A DNA stretch of 64,000 nt, from the NCBI GenBank assembly GCA_964203275.1, contig CAXNMF010000003.1, positions 124,001 to 188,000 on the forward strand, read 5' to 3'. How positions within the stretch are numbered: the stretch's first letter is position 1; every line of letters starts with the position of its first letter. Shown here piece after piece: positions 35,182-44,220 of the stretch. This DNA is from Ga0077527 sp945862135. Its GTDB lineage: Bacteria > Pseudomonadota > Gammaproteobacteria > Burkholderiales > SG8-41. The notes beneath the pieces were generated by a model. That model had not been told where the DNA came from and ran no database searches. It worked only from the letters and a program-made list of their open reading frames with translations. Made by a program: the position numbers and the translations under genes.

Positions 35182-36144
35182 ATGACTTCAGCAACCAAAC
35201 ACTGCCGTGTTCTCATCCTTGGCTCCGGCCCCGCCGGCTACTCCGCTGCGGTTTATGCCGCCCGCGCCAATCTCAAACCCGTGCTGATTACCGGTATGGC
35301 CCAAGGCGGCCAGCTGATGACGACCACCGACGTGGACAACTGGCCTGCTGACGCCGACGGCGTGCAAGGTCCGGAACTGATGGAACGATTCCAGAAACAT
35401 GCAGAACGCTTCAATACCGAGATGGTTTTCGACCACATTCATACCGTAAAGCTGAAGGAGAAGCCAATCACACTGATCGGCGACCAGGGCACCTACACCT
35501 GCGATGCGCTGATCGTCGCCACCGGTGCGTCAGCGATGTATCTCGGCCTGCCGTCGGAAGAAAAGTTCATGGGTAAAGGCGTTTCGGGCTGCGCCACCTG
35601 CGACGGGTTTTTCTACAAGAACCAGGACGTCGCGGTCATCGGCGGCGGCAACACCGCAGTGGAAGAAGCGCTGTATCTCACCAACATCGCCAAACACGTC
35701 ACCATCGTCCACCGCCGCGACAAGTTCCGCGCCGAAGCCATCCTGATCGACAAGCTTAACGAGCGTGTCGCCGCCGGCAAAGCAACGGTAATGTGGGATC
35801 ACACACTCGACGAAGTGCTCGGCGACAATACCGGCGTCACCGGCATGCGCATCAAACATGCAAAAACCGGGACCACCACCGACAAACAGCTTCAGGGCGT
35901 GTTCATCGCGATCGGACACAAGCCGAACACGGACATCTTCGAAGGCCAGCTGGACATGAAAAACGGCTATATCGAAACCCACGGCGGCAACGCCGGAAAT
36001 GCCACCGCAACCAGCGTCCCAGGCGTATTTGCCGCTGGTGACGTACAGGATCACGTTTATCGTCAGGCCGTCACCAGCGCCGGAACCGGCTGCATGGCAG
36101 CACTCGACGCACAGAAATATCTGGAAAGCAAAGGTCTGGTTTGA
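35182..36144 (+). CDS. trxB: thioredoxin reductase
   Basis: 320 residues. FAD-binding G-S-G-P-A-G-Y-S-A-A, the redox pair C-A-T-C-D-G-F-F, NADPH-binding G-G-G-N-T-A-V-E-E-A and the C-terminal F-A-A-G-D-V-Q-D block are in place. It reduces thioredoxin with NADPH in the cytoplasm and is a plausible, though not linked, electron source for the UGSC proteins. It is followed 29 bp later by an Smr-domain gene. Confidence 0.97.
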   Translation: MTSATKHCRVLILGSGPAGYSAAVYAARANLKPVLITGMAQGGQLMTTTDVDNWPADADGVQGPELMERFQKHAERFNTEMVFDHIHTVKLKEKPITLIGDQGTYTCDALIVATGASAMYLGLPSEEKFMGKGVSGCATCDGFFYKNQDVAVIGGGNTAVEEALYLTNIAKHVTIVHRRDKFRAEAILIDKLNERVAAGKATVMWDHTLDEVLGDNTGVTGMRIKHAKTGTTTDKQLQGVFIAIGHKPNTDIFEGQLDMKNGYIETHGGNAGNATATSVPGVFAAGDVQDHVYRQAVTSAGTGCMAALDAQKYLESKGLV

Positions 36145-36173
36145 ACCGGACCGGAAGTTGACGGAGATGCGCT

Positions 36174-36749
36174 GTGAAACGCAACCGGCCGCACAGCGCA
36201 TCCGTCGCACCTGAAGACTCAGAACTATTGCGCGCGGCGCTGGCAGACGTAAAACCGCTGGCGCCCACCAACCGCGCATCTCTGATCCGCCCCAAGCCGC
36301 ACCCGGTTGCCGCCCAGCGTCAACGCGATGAACAGGAAGTTCTCCGGGACACGCTCAGCGACAACCCGGCCTGGGAGCAGGGACTTGAAACCGGGGAAGA
36401 ACTGCTTTTCCGGCGTGACGGCCTGTCACAACAGCATGTCCGAAAACTCAGGCGCGGCCACTGGAAAATCCAGGATCACCTTGACCTGCACGGACACACC
36501 GCAATGGAAGCGCGCGTGCTTACCGCGGCATTCCTTGCACACGCAATCCGCAACGGTCTGCGCTGCGTACGCATCGTTCACGGCAAGGGCTTGAGCTCGC
36601 CGAACCGCGAACCGGTATTGAAGAAAAAACTTTCGGGATGGCTGGCGCAGCGCGATGAAGTGCTGGCCTACTGTCAGGCGCCGCAGACCGAAGGCGGTGG
36701 CGGCGCCGTGCTGGTGCTGCTGAGGGGATCGCGCAACAGCAACAAATGA
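36174..36749 (+). CDS. Smr-domain protein
   Basis: 191 residues from GTG 36174 with ACGGAG upstream. The C-terminal Smr domain (about 95-185) shows D-L-H-G-H-T, A-x-x-x-L-x-x-F-L, R-I-V-H-G-K-G-L-S-S and a late G-G-G-G-A-V-L-V-L-L. Smr domains of this stand-alone type are nucleases or nicking enzymes; recent work on relatives points to mRNA cleavage at collided ribosomes. The basic N-terminal 60 residues are low in structure. Confidence 0.9.
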   Translation: MKRNRPHSASVAPEDSELLRAALADVKPLAPTNRASLIRPKPHPVAAQRQRDEQEVLRDTLSDNPAWEQGLETGEELLFRRDGLSQQHVRKLRRGHWKIQDHLDLHGHTAMEARVLTAAFLAHAIRNGLRCVRIVHGKGLSSPNREPVLKKKLSGWLAQRDEVLAYCQAPQTEGGGGAVLVLLRGSRNSNK

Positions 36750-36758
36750 AGCCGCAAA

Positions 36759-37097
36759 CTAGACTGCAGCTTCGTCGGTCTCGCCAGTACGGATGCGGAT
36801 GACCTGTGACACATCACTGACAAAAATCTTGCCGTCGCCAATCTTGCCGGTTCGCGCAGCCTTCACCATCGCATCAATGGCCGCATCCAGCATCTTGTCG
36901 GCAACCACCACCTCGACTTTGACCTTGGGCAGGAAGTCGACGACGTATTCAGCGCCACGATAAAGCTCCGTGTGCCCCTTCTGCCGGCCGAAGCCCTTCA
37001 CCTCGGTCACGGTTAATCCGCTGACACCGATCTCGGACAGCGCCTCGCGCACCTCATCTAGCTTGAATGGCTTGAAAATCGCTTCGATTTTTTTCAT
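36759..37097 (-). CDS. glnB: PII nitrogen regulatory protein
   Basis: 112 residues, the exact PII size. K-K-I-E-A-I-F-K-P-F-K-L-D-E-V-R-E-A-L, the T-loop with uridylylated Tyr in R-G-A-E-Y-V-V-D-F and the C-terminal R-T-G-E-T-D-E-A-A are clear. It senses 2-oxoglutarate and ATP/ADP and controls GlnE, NtrB and AmtB. It is downstream of nadE, a frequent betaproteobacterial pairing for glnB (glnK usually precedes amtB). The amt gene at 53 kb is elsewhere and carries NtrC sites. Confidence 0.95.
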   Translation of the reverse strand: MKKIEAIFKPFKLDEVREALSEIGVSGLTVTEVKGFGRQKGHTELYRGAEYVVDFLPKVKVEVVVADKMLDAAIDAMVKAARTGKIGDGKIFVSDVSQVIRIRTGETDEAAV

Positions 37098-37160
37098 GAT
37101 GACTCCGGCAAACGCGGTGGTTGACTGAAAAGAATAACACAGGACTGCGCGGTGAACCGC

Positions 37161-38759
37161 TCAGTGCCTGAACTTGTTGGTAATCGGATAGCGCCAGTCC
37201 TTGCCGAACCCGCGATTGGTGATGCGGATGCCAACGGGCGCCTGGCGCCGCTTGTATTCGCTGATGCGCAGCAGCTTGACCACACGGTCCACGTCGGCCT
37301 GGGCAAAACCAGAGGCAACAATCTCCTGCGGGCTGCGGTACTGCTCGACATAGGCCTCCATGATCGCATCCAGCACATCGTACGGCGGCAGGCTGTCCTG
37401 GTCTTTCTGGTCAGGCCGTAGTTCGGCCGAGGGCGGACGGTCGATCACGCGCTGTGGAATCACCGGATTGAGCGAATTGCGGTATTCGCACAAGCGGTAA
37501 ACCAGCGTCTTCTTGATGTCCTTGAGCACCGCAAAACCACCGGCCATATCGCCATACAGGGTAGCGTAACCGGTGCCCATCTCGCTTTTGTTGCCAGTCG
37601 TCAGCACGATGGCACCCGTCTTGTTCGACATCGCCATCAGCAAGGTGCCGCGGATGCGCGCCTGCAGGTTTTCTTCAGTGACATCTTCCTTCAGCCCTCG
37701 GAACTCTTCCGCCAACGCGGTGCAAAAAGCGTCATACATCGGACGAATCGCGATTTCCGAATACTTCACCCCCATGGTTCTTGCCTGCGCACTGGCGTCC
37801 TCACAACTCATGCCTGCGGTGTACTGCGAAGGCATCATGACGGCATGAACTTTGTCTGCACCCAAAGCATCAACGGCAACCGCAAGCGTCAGTGCCGAAT
37901 CGATGCCGCCGGACAAACCCAGCAAGGCTCCGGGGAATCCGTTTTTACCCAGGTAATCGCGTACCCCGAGTGTCAGTGCGCTGTAAACGTCCTGCTCTAG
38001 GGTTGTAACCGGCGCGATCTCCCCCTTTACCGGCGTGCCGCCCACCACTTCGACCAGCGCCAGCGCCTCTTTGAAAGCGGGAAACTGGTGCGTCAGCTCG
38101 CCTCGTCCATCCACGGCAAACGACGCACCGTCGAAAACCAGTTCATCCTGACCACCAACCTGGTTGGCATAAACAACAGACATGCCAGTCTTGCCGATAC
38201 GCTCGCGCACGACCTCATAACGCGTCAACTGCTTGTTGACGTGGTATGGCGATGCATTGAGGACCAGCAACAGCTGTGCGCCGGCATCGCGGGCAGCCCG
38301 CGCCGCCGGCTCTTCCCACACATCGGCACAGATGTTGATGCCAACCCGCACACCCTCGTGCTCGAAAACGCAGGGCGAATCGCCGGAATCGAAATAACGC
38401 TCTTCGTCAAACACCGTGTAATTGGGCAAGGTGCGCTTGAGGTAAGTCGCGATGACCTTGCCGTCGCGAATCACCGACGCCGCGTTGTAACGTTTTCCGC
38501 CGGTCTGGTGGGGATGCCCCAGCACGAGGGTGATGCCCGACAATTCCTTCTGCATCCGCTGAAACGACTGGTCGCAACCGCGAAAGAAATCATCCCGCAA
38601 CAGCAGATCCTCGGGCGGATAACCGGACAACGCGAGTTCCGTGGTCAACAGCAGGCTGGCGCCGGCAGCTTTTGCGCGCCGCGCGGCATCGACAATTTTT
38701 GCGGCATTCCCGTCGAGGTCGCCGACCGTAACATTGAGCTGTGCAATCGCTATTTTCAT
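37161..38759 (-). CDS. nadE: glutamine-dependent NAD+ synthetase
   Basis: 532 residues in two parts. Residues 1-250 are a nitrilase-type glutaminase with the catalytic Glu (T-E-L-A-L-S-G-Y), Lys (L-K-R-T-L-P-N-Y) and Cys (G-I-N-I-C-A-D-V-W-E). Residues 265-532 are the synthetase with the P-loop L-G-L-S-G-G-I-D-S-A-L and G-T-G-Y-A-T-L-Y-G-D-M. It converts deamido-NAD to NAD using glutamine. It lies 63 bp upstream of glnB on the same strand. Confidence 0.97.
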   Translation of the reverse strand: MKIAIAQLNVTVGDLDGNAAKIVDAARRAKAAGASLLLTTELALSGYPPEDLLLRDDFFRGCDQSFQRMQKELSGITLVLGHPHQTGGKRYNAASVIRDGKVIATYLKRTLPNYTVFDEERYFDSGDSPCVFEHEGVRVGINICADVWEEPAARAARDAGAQLLLVLNASPYHVNKQLTRYEVVRERIGKTGMSVVYANQVGGQDELVFDGASFAVDGRGELTHQFPAFKEALALVEVVGGTPVKGEIAPVTTLEQDVYSALTLGVRDYLGKNGFPGALLGLSGGIDSALTLAVAVDALGADKVHAVMMPSQYTAGMSCEDASAQARTMGVKYSEIAIRPMYDAFCTALAEEFRGLKEDVTEENLQARIRGTLLMAMSNKTGAIVLTTGNKSEMGTGYATLYGDMAGGFAVLKDIKKTLVYRLCEYRNSLNPVIPQRVIDRPPSAELRPDQKDQDSLPPYDVLDAIMEAYVEQYRSPQEIVASGFAQADVDRVVKLLRISEYKRRQAPVGIRITNRGFGKDWRYPITNKFRH

Positions 38760-38818
38760 ATCGCTAATATATCATCGGCCTGCGCATCCTTTGCGCGATC
38801 CGGCGAACACCGACACTC

Positions 38819-39391
38819 ATGCTGCACTGGCTGCATTACCATCGCGCAAAGTTGCTGCTTGCCCTGCGCCGCCATGACGACGCCCTCTCCGCACTCAGGG
38901 CAGCGCTTGCCGCCAACCCCCAGTTTGCCCTCGCCGCCGCCACCGCGGGTTTTCAGGAAGCGTCCCGCGAGCACTGGGACAGCGCTGCCGCTTTTTTCCA
39001 GCAAGCCCTCGACATTGAGCCGGAAAACGCCGAGTTCTGCTTCAATCTGGGCTACATACGCCAGCAACAGAACCAGGATGAAGAAGCGATCCGCTGCTTT
39101 GAGCGTGCCGTCGCCATCCGGCGCGGTCTTGACCGGGCCTGGTTCGGCCTCGGCATGGTCTACCGCAGGCGCGGCGACACCGTAAAAGCCACCGAAGCAT
39201 TCAAGGTTGCCGCCGAACTGCAGCCGATGAATCCCCATGCGTTCTACGAACTGGCCATGGCCCGTCATGCGCTGAACGAACCGCAGGAAGTCGACCGGAT
39301 CATCCGGCAGGTTTCCACTTTTGACCCGGAAATGACACGCCGGCTGATCCGTGAGACGGGCCGCCGCCCGGAGGGTGTGCACCTGCAGTGA
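38819..39391 (+). CDS. tetratricopeptide-repeat protein
   Basis: 190 residues made of four to five TPR units (for example A-A-A-F-F-Q-Q-A-L-D-I-E-P-E-N-A-E and E-A-I-R-C-F-E-R-A-V-A-I-R-R-G). There is no signal peptide or other domain, so a cytoplasmic scaffold is likely. Its TGA overlaps the GTG start of the following acetyltransferase gene, so the two are coupled. The partner is unknown. Confidence 0.85.
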   Translation: MLHWLHYHRAKLLLALRRHDDALSALRAALAANPQFALAAATAGFQEASREHWDSAAAFFQQALDIEPENAEFCFNLGYIRQQQNQDEEAIRCFERAVAIRRGLDRAWFGLGMVYRRRGDTVKATEAFKVAAELQPMNPHAFYELAMARHALNEPQEVDRIIRQVSTFDPEMTRRLIRETGRRPEGVHLQ

Positions 39392-40506
39392 AATTGCATG
39401 TCGCGACATCACTGGCGGATATTGATCCATTGGCCTGGAACAAGCTGGCCGGTGATGATCCCTTTCTGCAGCATGCCTTTCTGCACGCTTTGCATGACAC
39501 CGGTTGCGCCTGCACGGAAACCGGATGGACGCCGCAGTATCTCCTGCTGCACCAGGGTGGCGCACTCGCCGGCGCATTGCCGATGTATCTGAAAGAACAC
39601 TCCTATGGTGAATACGTGTTCGACTGGGCTTGGGCCGATGCCTATCAGCGCCATGGCCTCGCTTATTACCCCAAACTGCTCAGCGCAATTCCTTTCACTC
39701 CTGTCGTCGGGGCGCGCATCCTTGCGCGCGAAGCCGCACACCGTGATGCGCTGATCACCGGCGCACTGCAACTTGCAGGACGTACCGGCATCTCGTCGCT
39801 GCATATCCTGTTTCCGTCGGATACCGATCTTTCCGACCTTGCCCGCCACGGCCTGATGCTGCGGCAGGGCGTGCAATTTCACTGGCACAACAACGGCTAT
39901 GCCGATTTTGAACAATTTCTCGCGCAACTCAGCCACGACAAGCGCAAAAAAATCCGCCAGGAGCGTCGTAAGATTCGCGAGACCGGAATCACCTTCGACT
40001 GGCTGGAAGGTCCGGAGATCAGTGATGAAGACTGGCGCTTTTTTCATCGCTGCTATCGCCAGACCTACCGCGAACACCACTCGTCGCCCTACCTGAGCCT
40101 TGAGTTCTTCAAGCGCATCGGCGCGGTGATGCCCGACAACTTCGTGCTGGTGCGCGCCCAGCGCGAAAATCATCCGGTTGCTGCCTCGCTGCTGGTGCGC
40201 AACACGACACGGCTCTACGGCCGCCACTGGGGTGCGGTCGAACACCATCCACTGCTGCATTTCGAAGCCTGTTATTACCAGGCCATCGAATACGCCATTG
40301 CCCGTGGATTACGGGTTTTCGAAGGCGGCGCGCAGGGAGAACACAAGATGGCGCGTGGATTGCTGCCGGTGAAAACACAGTCGGCCCACTGGCTGGCGCA
40401 TCCGGAGTTCGCAGCAGCCGTCGAAAAATTCCTTGATCGCGAAACAGCCCTGCTCGACGAACACGGCCGCGCGCTTGCTGCCCGCAATCCGTTCAAGTCA
40501 GCATGA
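39388..40506 (+). CDS. GNAT-fold acyltransferase of the COG3146 type
   Basis: 372 residues starting with GTG 39388. It matches the large bacterial family annotated as peptidogalycan biosynthesis or GNAT N-acetyltransferase: F-D-W-A-W-A-D-A-Y, L-S-H-D-K-R-K-K-I-R-Q-E-R-R-K, Y-R-Q-T-Y-R-E-H and G-R-H-W-G-A near the C-terminal GNAT half, then F-E-G-G-A-Q-G-E-H-K. The double-GNAT layout recalls FemX-like enzymes. Substrate unproven. Confidence 0.85.
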   Translation: MKLHVATSLADIDPLAWNKLAGDDPFLQHAFLHALHDTGCACTETGWTPQYLLLHQGGALAGALPMYLKEHSYGEYVFDWAWADAYQRHGLAYYPKLLSAIPFTPVVGARILAREAAHRDALITGALQLAGRTGISSLHILFPSDTDLSDLARHGLMLRQGVQFHWHNNGYADFEQFLAQLSHDKRKKIRQERRKIRETGITFDWLEGPEISDEDWRFFHRCYRQTYREHHSSPYLSLEFFKRIGAVMPDNFVLVRAQRENHPVAASLLVRNTTRLYGRHWGAVEHHPLLHFEACYYQAIEYAIARGLRVFEGGAQGEHKMARGLLPVKTQSAHWLAHPEFAAAVEKFLDRETALLDEHGRALAARNPFKSA

Positions 40507-40590
40507 CGCCTATGCATCCGGTGCTGCAGAAAACGTGACCGCCAAAACCATCTTCCCGTATAGTTACAGCCTCGAAACCCGGATTACTTC

Positions 40591-41136
40591 ATGAAGTTCT
40601 GCAGCAACTGCGGCGCCGCCGTCACACTCAAAATCCCAGCCGGCGATACATTGCCCCGGCATGTCTGCGATACCTGCAGCACGATCCATTACCAGAATCC
40701 GAAAATGATCGTCGGCTGCATCGCAGAGTGGGAGGAACGCATTCTGCTGTGCCGCCGCGCGATCGAACCGCGCCTCGGCCTGTGGACCGTCCCCGCCGGA
40801 TTCATGGAAAACGGCGAAACCACCGACCAAGGTGCCGCCCGCGAAACGCTGGAGGAAGCCAACGCCCGCGTTGAAGTCGGCCCGCTGTATGCGATGTACA
40901 ACATTCCGCACATCAACCAGGTCTACATCCTGTTCCGCGCCCGCCTGCTCGATCTCGACTTCAGCGCCGGCACTGAATCACTGGAAGTAAAACTGTTCGA
41001 TGAAAAGGACGTGCCGTGGGACACGATTGCATTTGCAACCGTACGCAACACGCTGCACCACTATTACGACGATCGCAAAGCCGGCGAATACCGCTTCCAT
41101 CTCGGCACCATCGAACGCGCCCCCGTCCGCAGCTGA
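40591..41136 (+). CDS. Nudix hydrolase with N-terminal zinc ribbon
   Basis: 181 residues. An N-terminal ribbon with two C-x-x-C pairs (F-C-S-N-C-G and V-C-D-T-C-S) precedes a Nudix box, G-F-M-E-N-G-E-T-T-D-Q-G-A-A-R-E-T-L-E-E, in which the final Gly of the consensus is replaced. The ribbon plus Nudix layout is that of NudC-like pyrophosphohydrolases, but it is shorter than NudC (about 260) and lacks its extra N-domain, so substrate (NADH, ADP-ribose or other) is open. Confidence 0.9.
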   Translation: MKFCSNCGAAVTLKIPAGDTLPRHVCDTCSTIHYQNPKMIVGCIAEWEERILLCRRAIEPRLGLWTVPAGFMENGETTDQGAARETLEEANARVEVGPLYAMYNIPHINQVYILFRARLLDLDFSAGTESLEVKLFDEKDVPWDTIAFATVRNTLHHYYDDRKAGEYRFHLGTIERAPVRS

Positions 41137-41156
41137 AGCTGCACGACTGAAACCGA

Positions 41157-42323
41157 TCAGGCCGCGCGCAACGCATCGACGATGCTCAGCCGCGCAGCGC
41201 GTACCGCCGGCAGGAAGCCGCCGATCACGCCCATCAGCACCGCGAACAGCATCGATGTCACCACGATCCGCGGCGTCAACGTGAAGCTGAAGGCCAGCTC
41301 GGAAAACGACTGCCAGTTCAGCGTCGAAATGTGAATGAACTGCATCAGCGAAGCAAGCATCAGCCCGGCGATGCCGCCGACCACGCCGAGCAGCACTGCC
41401 TCCAGCAAAAAGGTGGCGAGAATACTGGTGCGGCGGAAACCAAGCGCGCGCAGCGTACCGATTTCACCAGTGCGATTGGCCACCGCGGCATACATGGTGA
41501 TCATCGCACCAATCATCGCACCCACCGAAAAAATCACCGACAGCGTCAGTCCAAGATAGCTGATGAAATTCGACAGCGCTTTCGACTGATCCTCGAAAAA
41601 CTCCCGCTCCGCCTTCACATCCAATGTCAGTCGCGGATCGTTTTCAAGTCGTGTTTTCATGTCCGTCAGGGTTGCCGGATCGGCCAACCGCGCGACAACC
41701 GCCGACCATGCGTTGCGCCGGAAGGACTGCAGCAACTGGTCGGCGTCCGCCCACACTTCGGAGTCGTAAGCAGAACCCTTGGCCTCAAACAGGCCCACGA
41801 CCCGCCACTCGCGTCCGCCAAAACGCAGCAGAGAACCGACTGCCGCACCCTCGAAACGCTGGGCAATGCTCGATCCGACAATGACTTCAGCAGACCCCGG
41901 CTTGAACGAACGGCCTTCGATGATGCGCAGTTGTGGCCGCAACTCAAAGGCGGCAAGACCGACACCGCGCGTGGTGACATTGGTCGCCACCCCGGAATCG
42001 CGTTTCGGCAGCGTGATCAGCACCACAACCTCCTTCGACGCCAGGCGCAGGCCGTTGCCGCCGACGGCAATCTCCGGTTGGGTCTCGACCACCGCCGCCT
42101 GCGCCCGATCAACCACGCTGGAAATTTCCGCACCGGATGCACGACGCGTGACATGCACATTGTCCGGTTGACCGGTGGCGATCAGCGTCTGGCGCAAACC
42201 GGTATCCAGCATCTGCACTGCTGCGAATACAAACACCACCAGCGCCATGCCGCCCGCGGTCAGCGCCGTCGTCAGCTTGCGTGTCCACAGGTTACGCAAG
42301 GTGTAGGAAAAAGGCAGCGCCAT
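41157..42323 (-). CDS. ABC exporter permease (MacB/FtsX type) 2
   Basis: 388 residues with one N-terminal and three C-terminal membrane helices and a large periplasmic domain between, the FtsX/MacB topology. The C-terminal half has L-R-A-L-G-F-R-R-T-S-I-L and the typical last loop A-A-R-L-S-I-V-D-A-L-R. Last gene of a four-gene exporter operon; its ATG overlaps the stop of the first permease by one base. Confidence 0.9.
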   Translation of the reverse strand: MALPFSYTLRNLWTRKLTTALTAGGMALVVFVFAAVQMLDTGLRQTLIATGQPDNVHVTRRASGAEISSVVDRAQAAVVETQPEIAVGGNGLRLASKEVVVLITLPKRDSGVATNVTTRGVGLAAFELRPQLRIIEGRSFKPGSAEVIVGSSIAQRFEGAAVGSLLRFGGREWRVVGLFEAKGSAYDSEVWADADQLLQSFRRNAWSAVVARLADPATLTDMKTRLENDPRLTLDVKAEREFFEDQSKALSNFISYLGLTLSVIFSVGAMIGAMITMYAAVANRTGEIGTLRALGFRRTSILATFLLEAVLLGVVGGIAGLMLASLMQFIHISTLNWQSFSELAFSFTLTPRIVVTSMLFAVLMGVIGGFLPAVRAARLSIVDALRAA

Positions 42324-43480
42324 CAGCCCACCGCCCTCAGGCCTTCAACGATGCGCACCTGTGCCGCGCGATACGCGGGCACCACGGCCGCGGCGACACC
42401 CACCACCAATGCACAGGCAAACTGCAGCCATACCGTTTCCGGACTGACTTCAAAAACCGGAAACAGCGTCCCCATCTTCGCGCCGAACCAATCCGCCACC
42501 GGAAACGTCAGCACCACGCCCAACCCGGCACCGGCGAATGCAATCGCCAGCGACTCGCCGTAAATAAGGCCGCCGAGAAAACCCGGGCCAAAGCCCAGCG
42601 CCTTCAGCGTCGCGTGTTCGGCAATGCGCTCGCGCGCCGTCATCGCCATGGTATTGGCCATCACCGCCAGAATGATGAAAATCACCACAAACGACACGAT
42701 GCGGATGGCGATGACAATCGCCTCGGTCTGCTTGATGAAGCCGATCTGGAACGCCTTCTCGGTCTCAGTCAGCGTCTCGGCTGGAGAATTGCGGAACTGC
42801 GCATCAATGGTCGCGCTGATTTCCGCAGCGCGAGATACATCACTGACCTGCACCACAAACACGCCGACCTGGTTGGCACGTTGCGGCGCGCGGGTGCGCA
42901 CCGTCTCGTTCAGATAGTCCCAGTGAAAGAAGAACTGTGAGGTATCGGTCTTCGGCGTCGCACCTTCGTAAATCGCCCGCACGACAAACTCCCAGTTGCC
43001 GGCGAAGATCGTGCCTTTCAGCGGCACCACATCGCCGAGCTTGAAGCCGTAGGTATCGGCCAGCTTGCGTCCGACCACCGCACCCTTGCGATCACGCATG
43101 AAATCGCGCAGCTGGTCGGGATGAATGCGGTATTCCGGATACATCGCCAGATAAGTCGCGGGATCAATCGCGAACTGCGGGAAAAAATTCTTCGGTTCCT
43201 GATACACGCCGGCAAACCAGTTGGCCGAAGCCACCGAGCGCACGCCATCGAGACCACGGATCTTGTCGCGGTAATGCACCGGCAGCGGCACCACCAGCGA
43301 CACGGCGCTGCGCGTCACCAGCCGGTCCGGCGCTGCAGAATTGGCGCCGGTGTACCAGGCATCCACCACGGTCTGCAGCAACCCGAAGGACAGGATCGCC
43401 ACCAGCAAACCCAGCACCGTCAGCAAGGTGCGCAGCTTGTGACGCAGCGCGTTGCGCAGGATGAGTTTCAGCAGATACAT
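42323..43480 (-). CDS. ABC exporter permease (MacB/FtsX type) 1
   Basis: 385 residues with the same four-helix topology (L-K-L-I-L-R-N-A-L-R-H-K-L-R-T-L-L-T at the start; H-A-T-L-K-A-L-G-F-G-P in the coupling region). Two different permeases indicate a heterodimeric transporter. It is preceded by an A+T-rich 54-bp gap after the ATPase gene. Confidence 0.9.
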   Translation of the reverse strand: MYLLKLILRNALRHKLRTLLTVLGLLVAILSFGLLQTVVDAWYTGANSAAPDRLVTRSAVSLVVPLPVHYRDKIRGLDGVRSVASANWFAGVYQEPKNFFPQFAIDPATYLAMYPEYRIHPDQLRDFMRDRKGAVVGRKLADTYGFKLGDVVPLKGTIFAGNWEFVVRAIYEGATPKTDTSQFFFHWDYLNETVRTRAPQRANQVGVFVVQVSDVSRAAEISATIDAQFRNSPAETLTETEKAFQIGFIKQTEAIVIAIRIVSFVVIFIILAVMANTMAMTARERIAEHATLKALGFGPGFLGGLIYGESLAIAFAGAGLGVVLTFPVADWFGAKMGTLFPVFEVSPETVWLQFACALVVGVAAAVVPAYRAAQVRIVEGLRAVG

Positions 43481-43499
43481 GCAGGGTTATAAATATTTA

Positions 43500-43517
43500 T
43501 TTAAAAACAAATACTTA
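43500..43517 (+). repeat. A+T-rich intergenic motif, IHF-like (copy 2)
   Basis: TTTAAAAACAAATACTTA differs by two bases from part of 62622-62640. It lies in the gap between the ABC ATPase and permease genes. Confidence 0.4.
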
Positions 43518-43534
43518 CAATTAATTATTTACCA

Positions 43535-44218
43535 TTAGTCCGCCAATACACCCTTTTCGAGGTGACGGATGTGATGGGCGCGCTGCGCCGCGTGCGGATC
43601 ATGGGTCACCATGATTATGGTCTTGCCCAGTTCGCTATTGAGCCTGTCCATCAGCGCGAGGATGTCATCGGCCGACGCACGATCAAGGTCACCGGTCGGC
43701 TCATCAGCCACCAGTATGGTCGGATCGGTGATGATCGCGCGCGCAATCGCCACGCGCTGCTGCTGCCCGCCGGAAAGCTCCGACGGGTAATGCGTCATGC
43801 GATCCGCCAGACCCACCATACCCAGCGCAACCTCCACGCGTTCACGCCGGTCGCGCGCACCCAGCCCCGTCAGCAACAACGGCAGCTCAACATTCTCAAG
43901 CGCAGTCAGCACCGGCATCAGGTTGTAGAACTGGAAAATGAATCCGACATTGCGCGCCCGCCAGTCGGCAAGCCCCGCTTCATCGAGTTGCATGATGTCG
44001 ACATCCGCCACCCGCAGCTCACCGCTGTCTGGACGGTCAATGCCGGCAATCAGGTTGAGCAATGTGCTTTTGCCCGAACCCGACGGCCCCATCAACGCCA
44101 CAAAGTCGCCAGCCTCGATATCAAAACTGATGTCTTCCAGCACCGACACCACCTGCCCGCCGCGGCGGTAGGATTTGGTGAGATGGCGGATCGCGACCGC
44201 AGGCGCGGACTGCGACAC
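43535..44218 (-). CDS. ABC exporter ATPase (LolD/MacB type)
   Basis: 227 residues. Walker A G-P-S-G-S-G-K-S-T, signature L-S-G-G-Q-Q-Q-R, Walker B I-L-V-A-D-E-P-T-G-D-L-D and the H-loop M-V-T-H-D are complete. It powers the two FtsX-type permeases that follow, together with the adaptor encoded two bases upstream. Confidence 0.95.
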   Translation of the reverse strand: MSQSAPAVAIRHLTKSYRRGGQVVSVLEDISFDIEAGDFVALMGPSGSGKSTLLNLIAGIDRPDSGELRVADVDIMQLDEAGLADWRARNVGFIFQFYNLMPVLTALENVELPLLLTGLGARDRRERVEVALGMVGLADRMTHYPSELSGGQQQRVAIARAIITDPTILVADEPTGDLDRASADDILALMDRLNSELGKTIIMVTHDPHAAQRAHHIRHLEKGVLAD

Positions 44219-44220
44219 GG

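Noticed and set aside
41331..42563. 410-codon open frame antisense to two ABC permease genes
   Set aside because: A shadow frame caused by high GC; both permeases on the other strand have clear membrane topology and family motifs.
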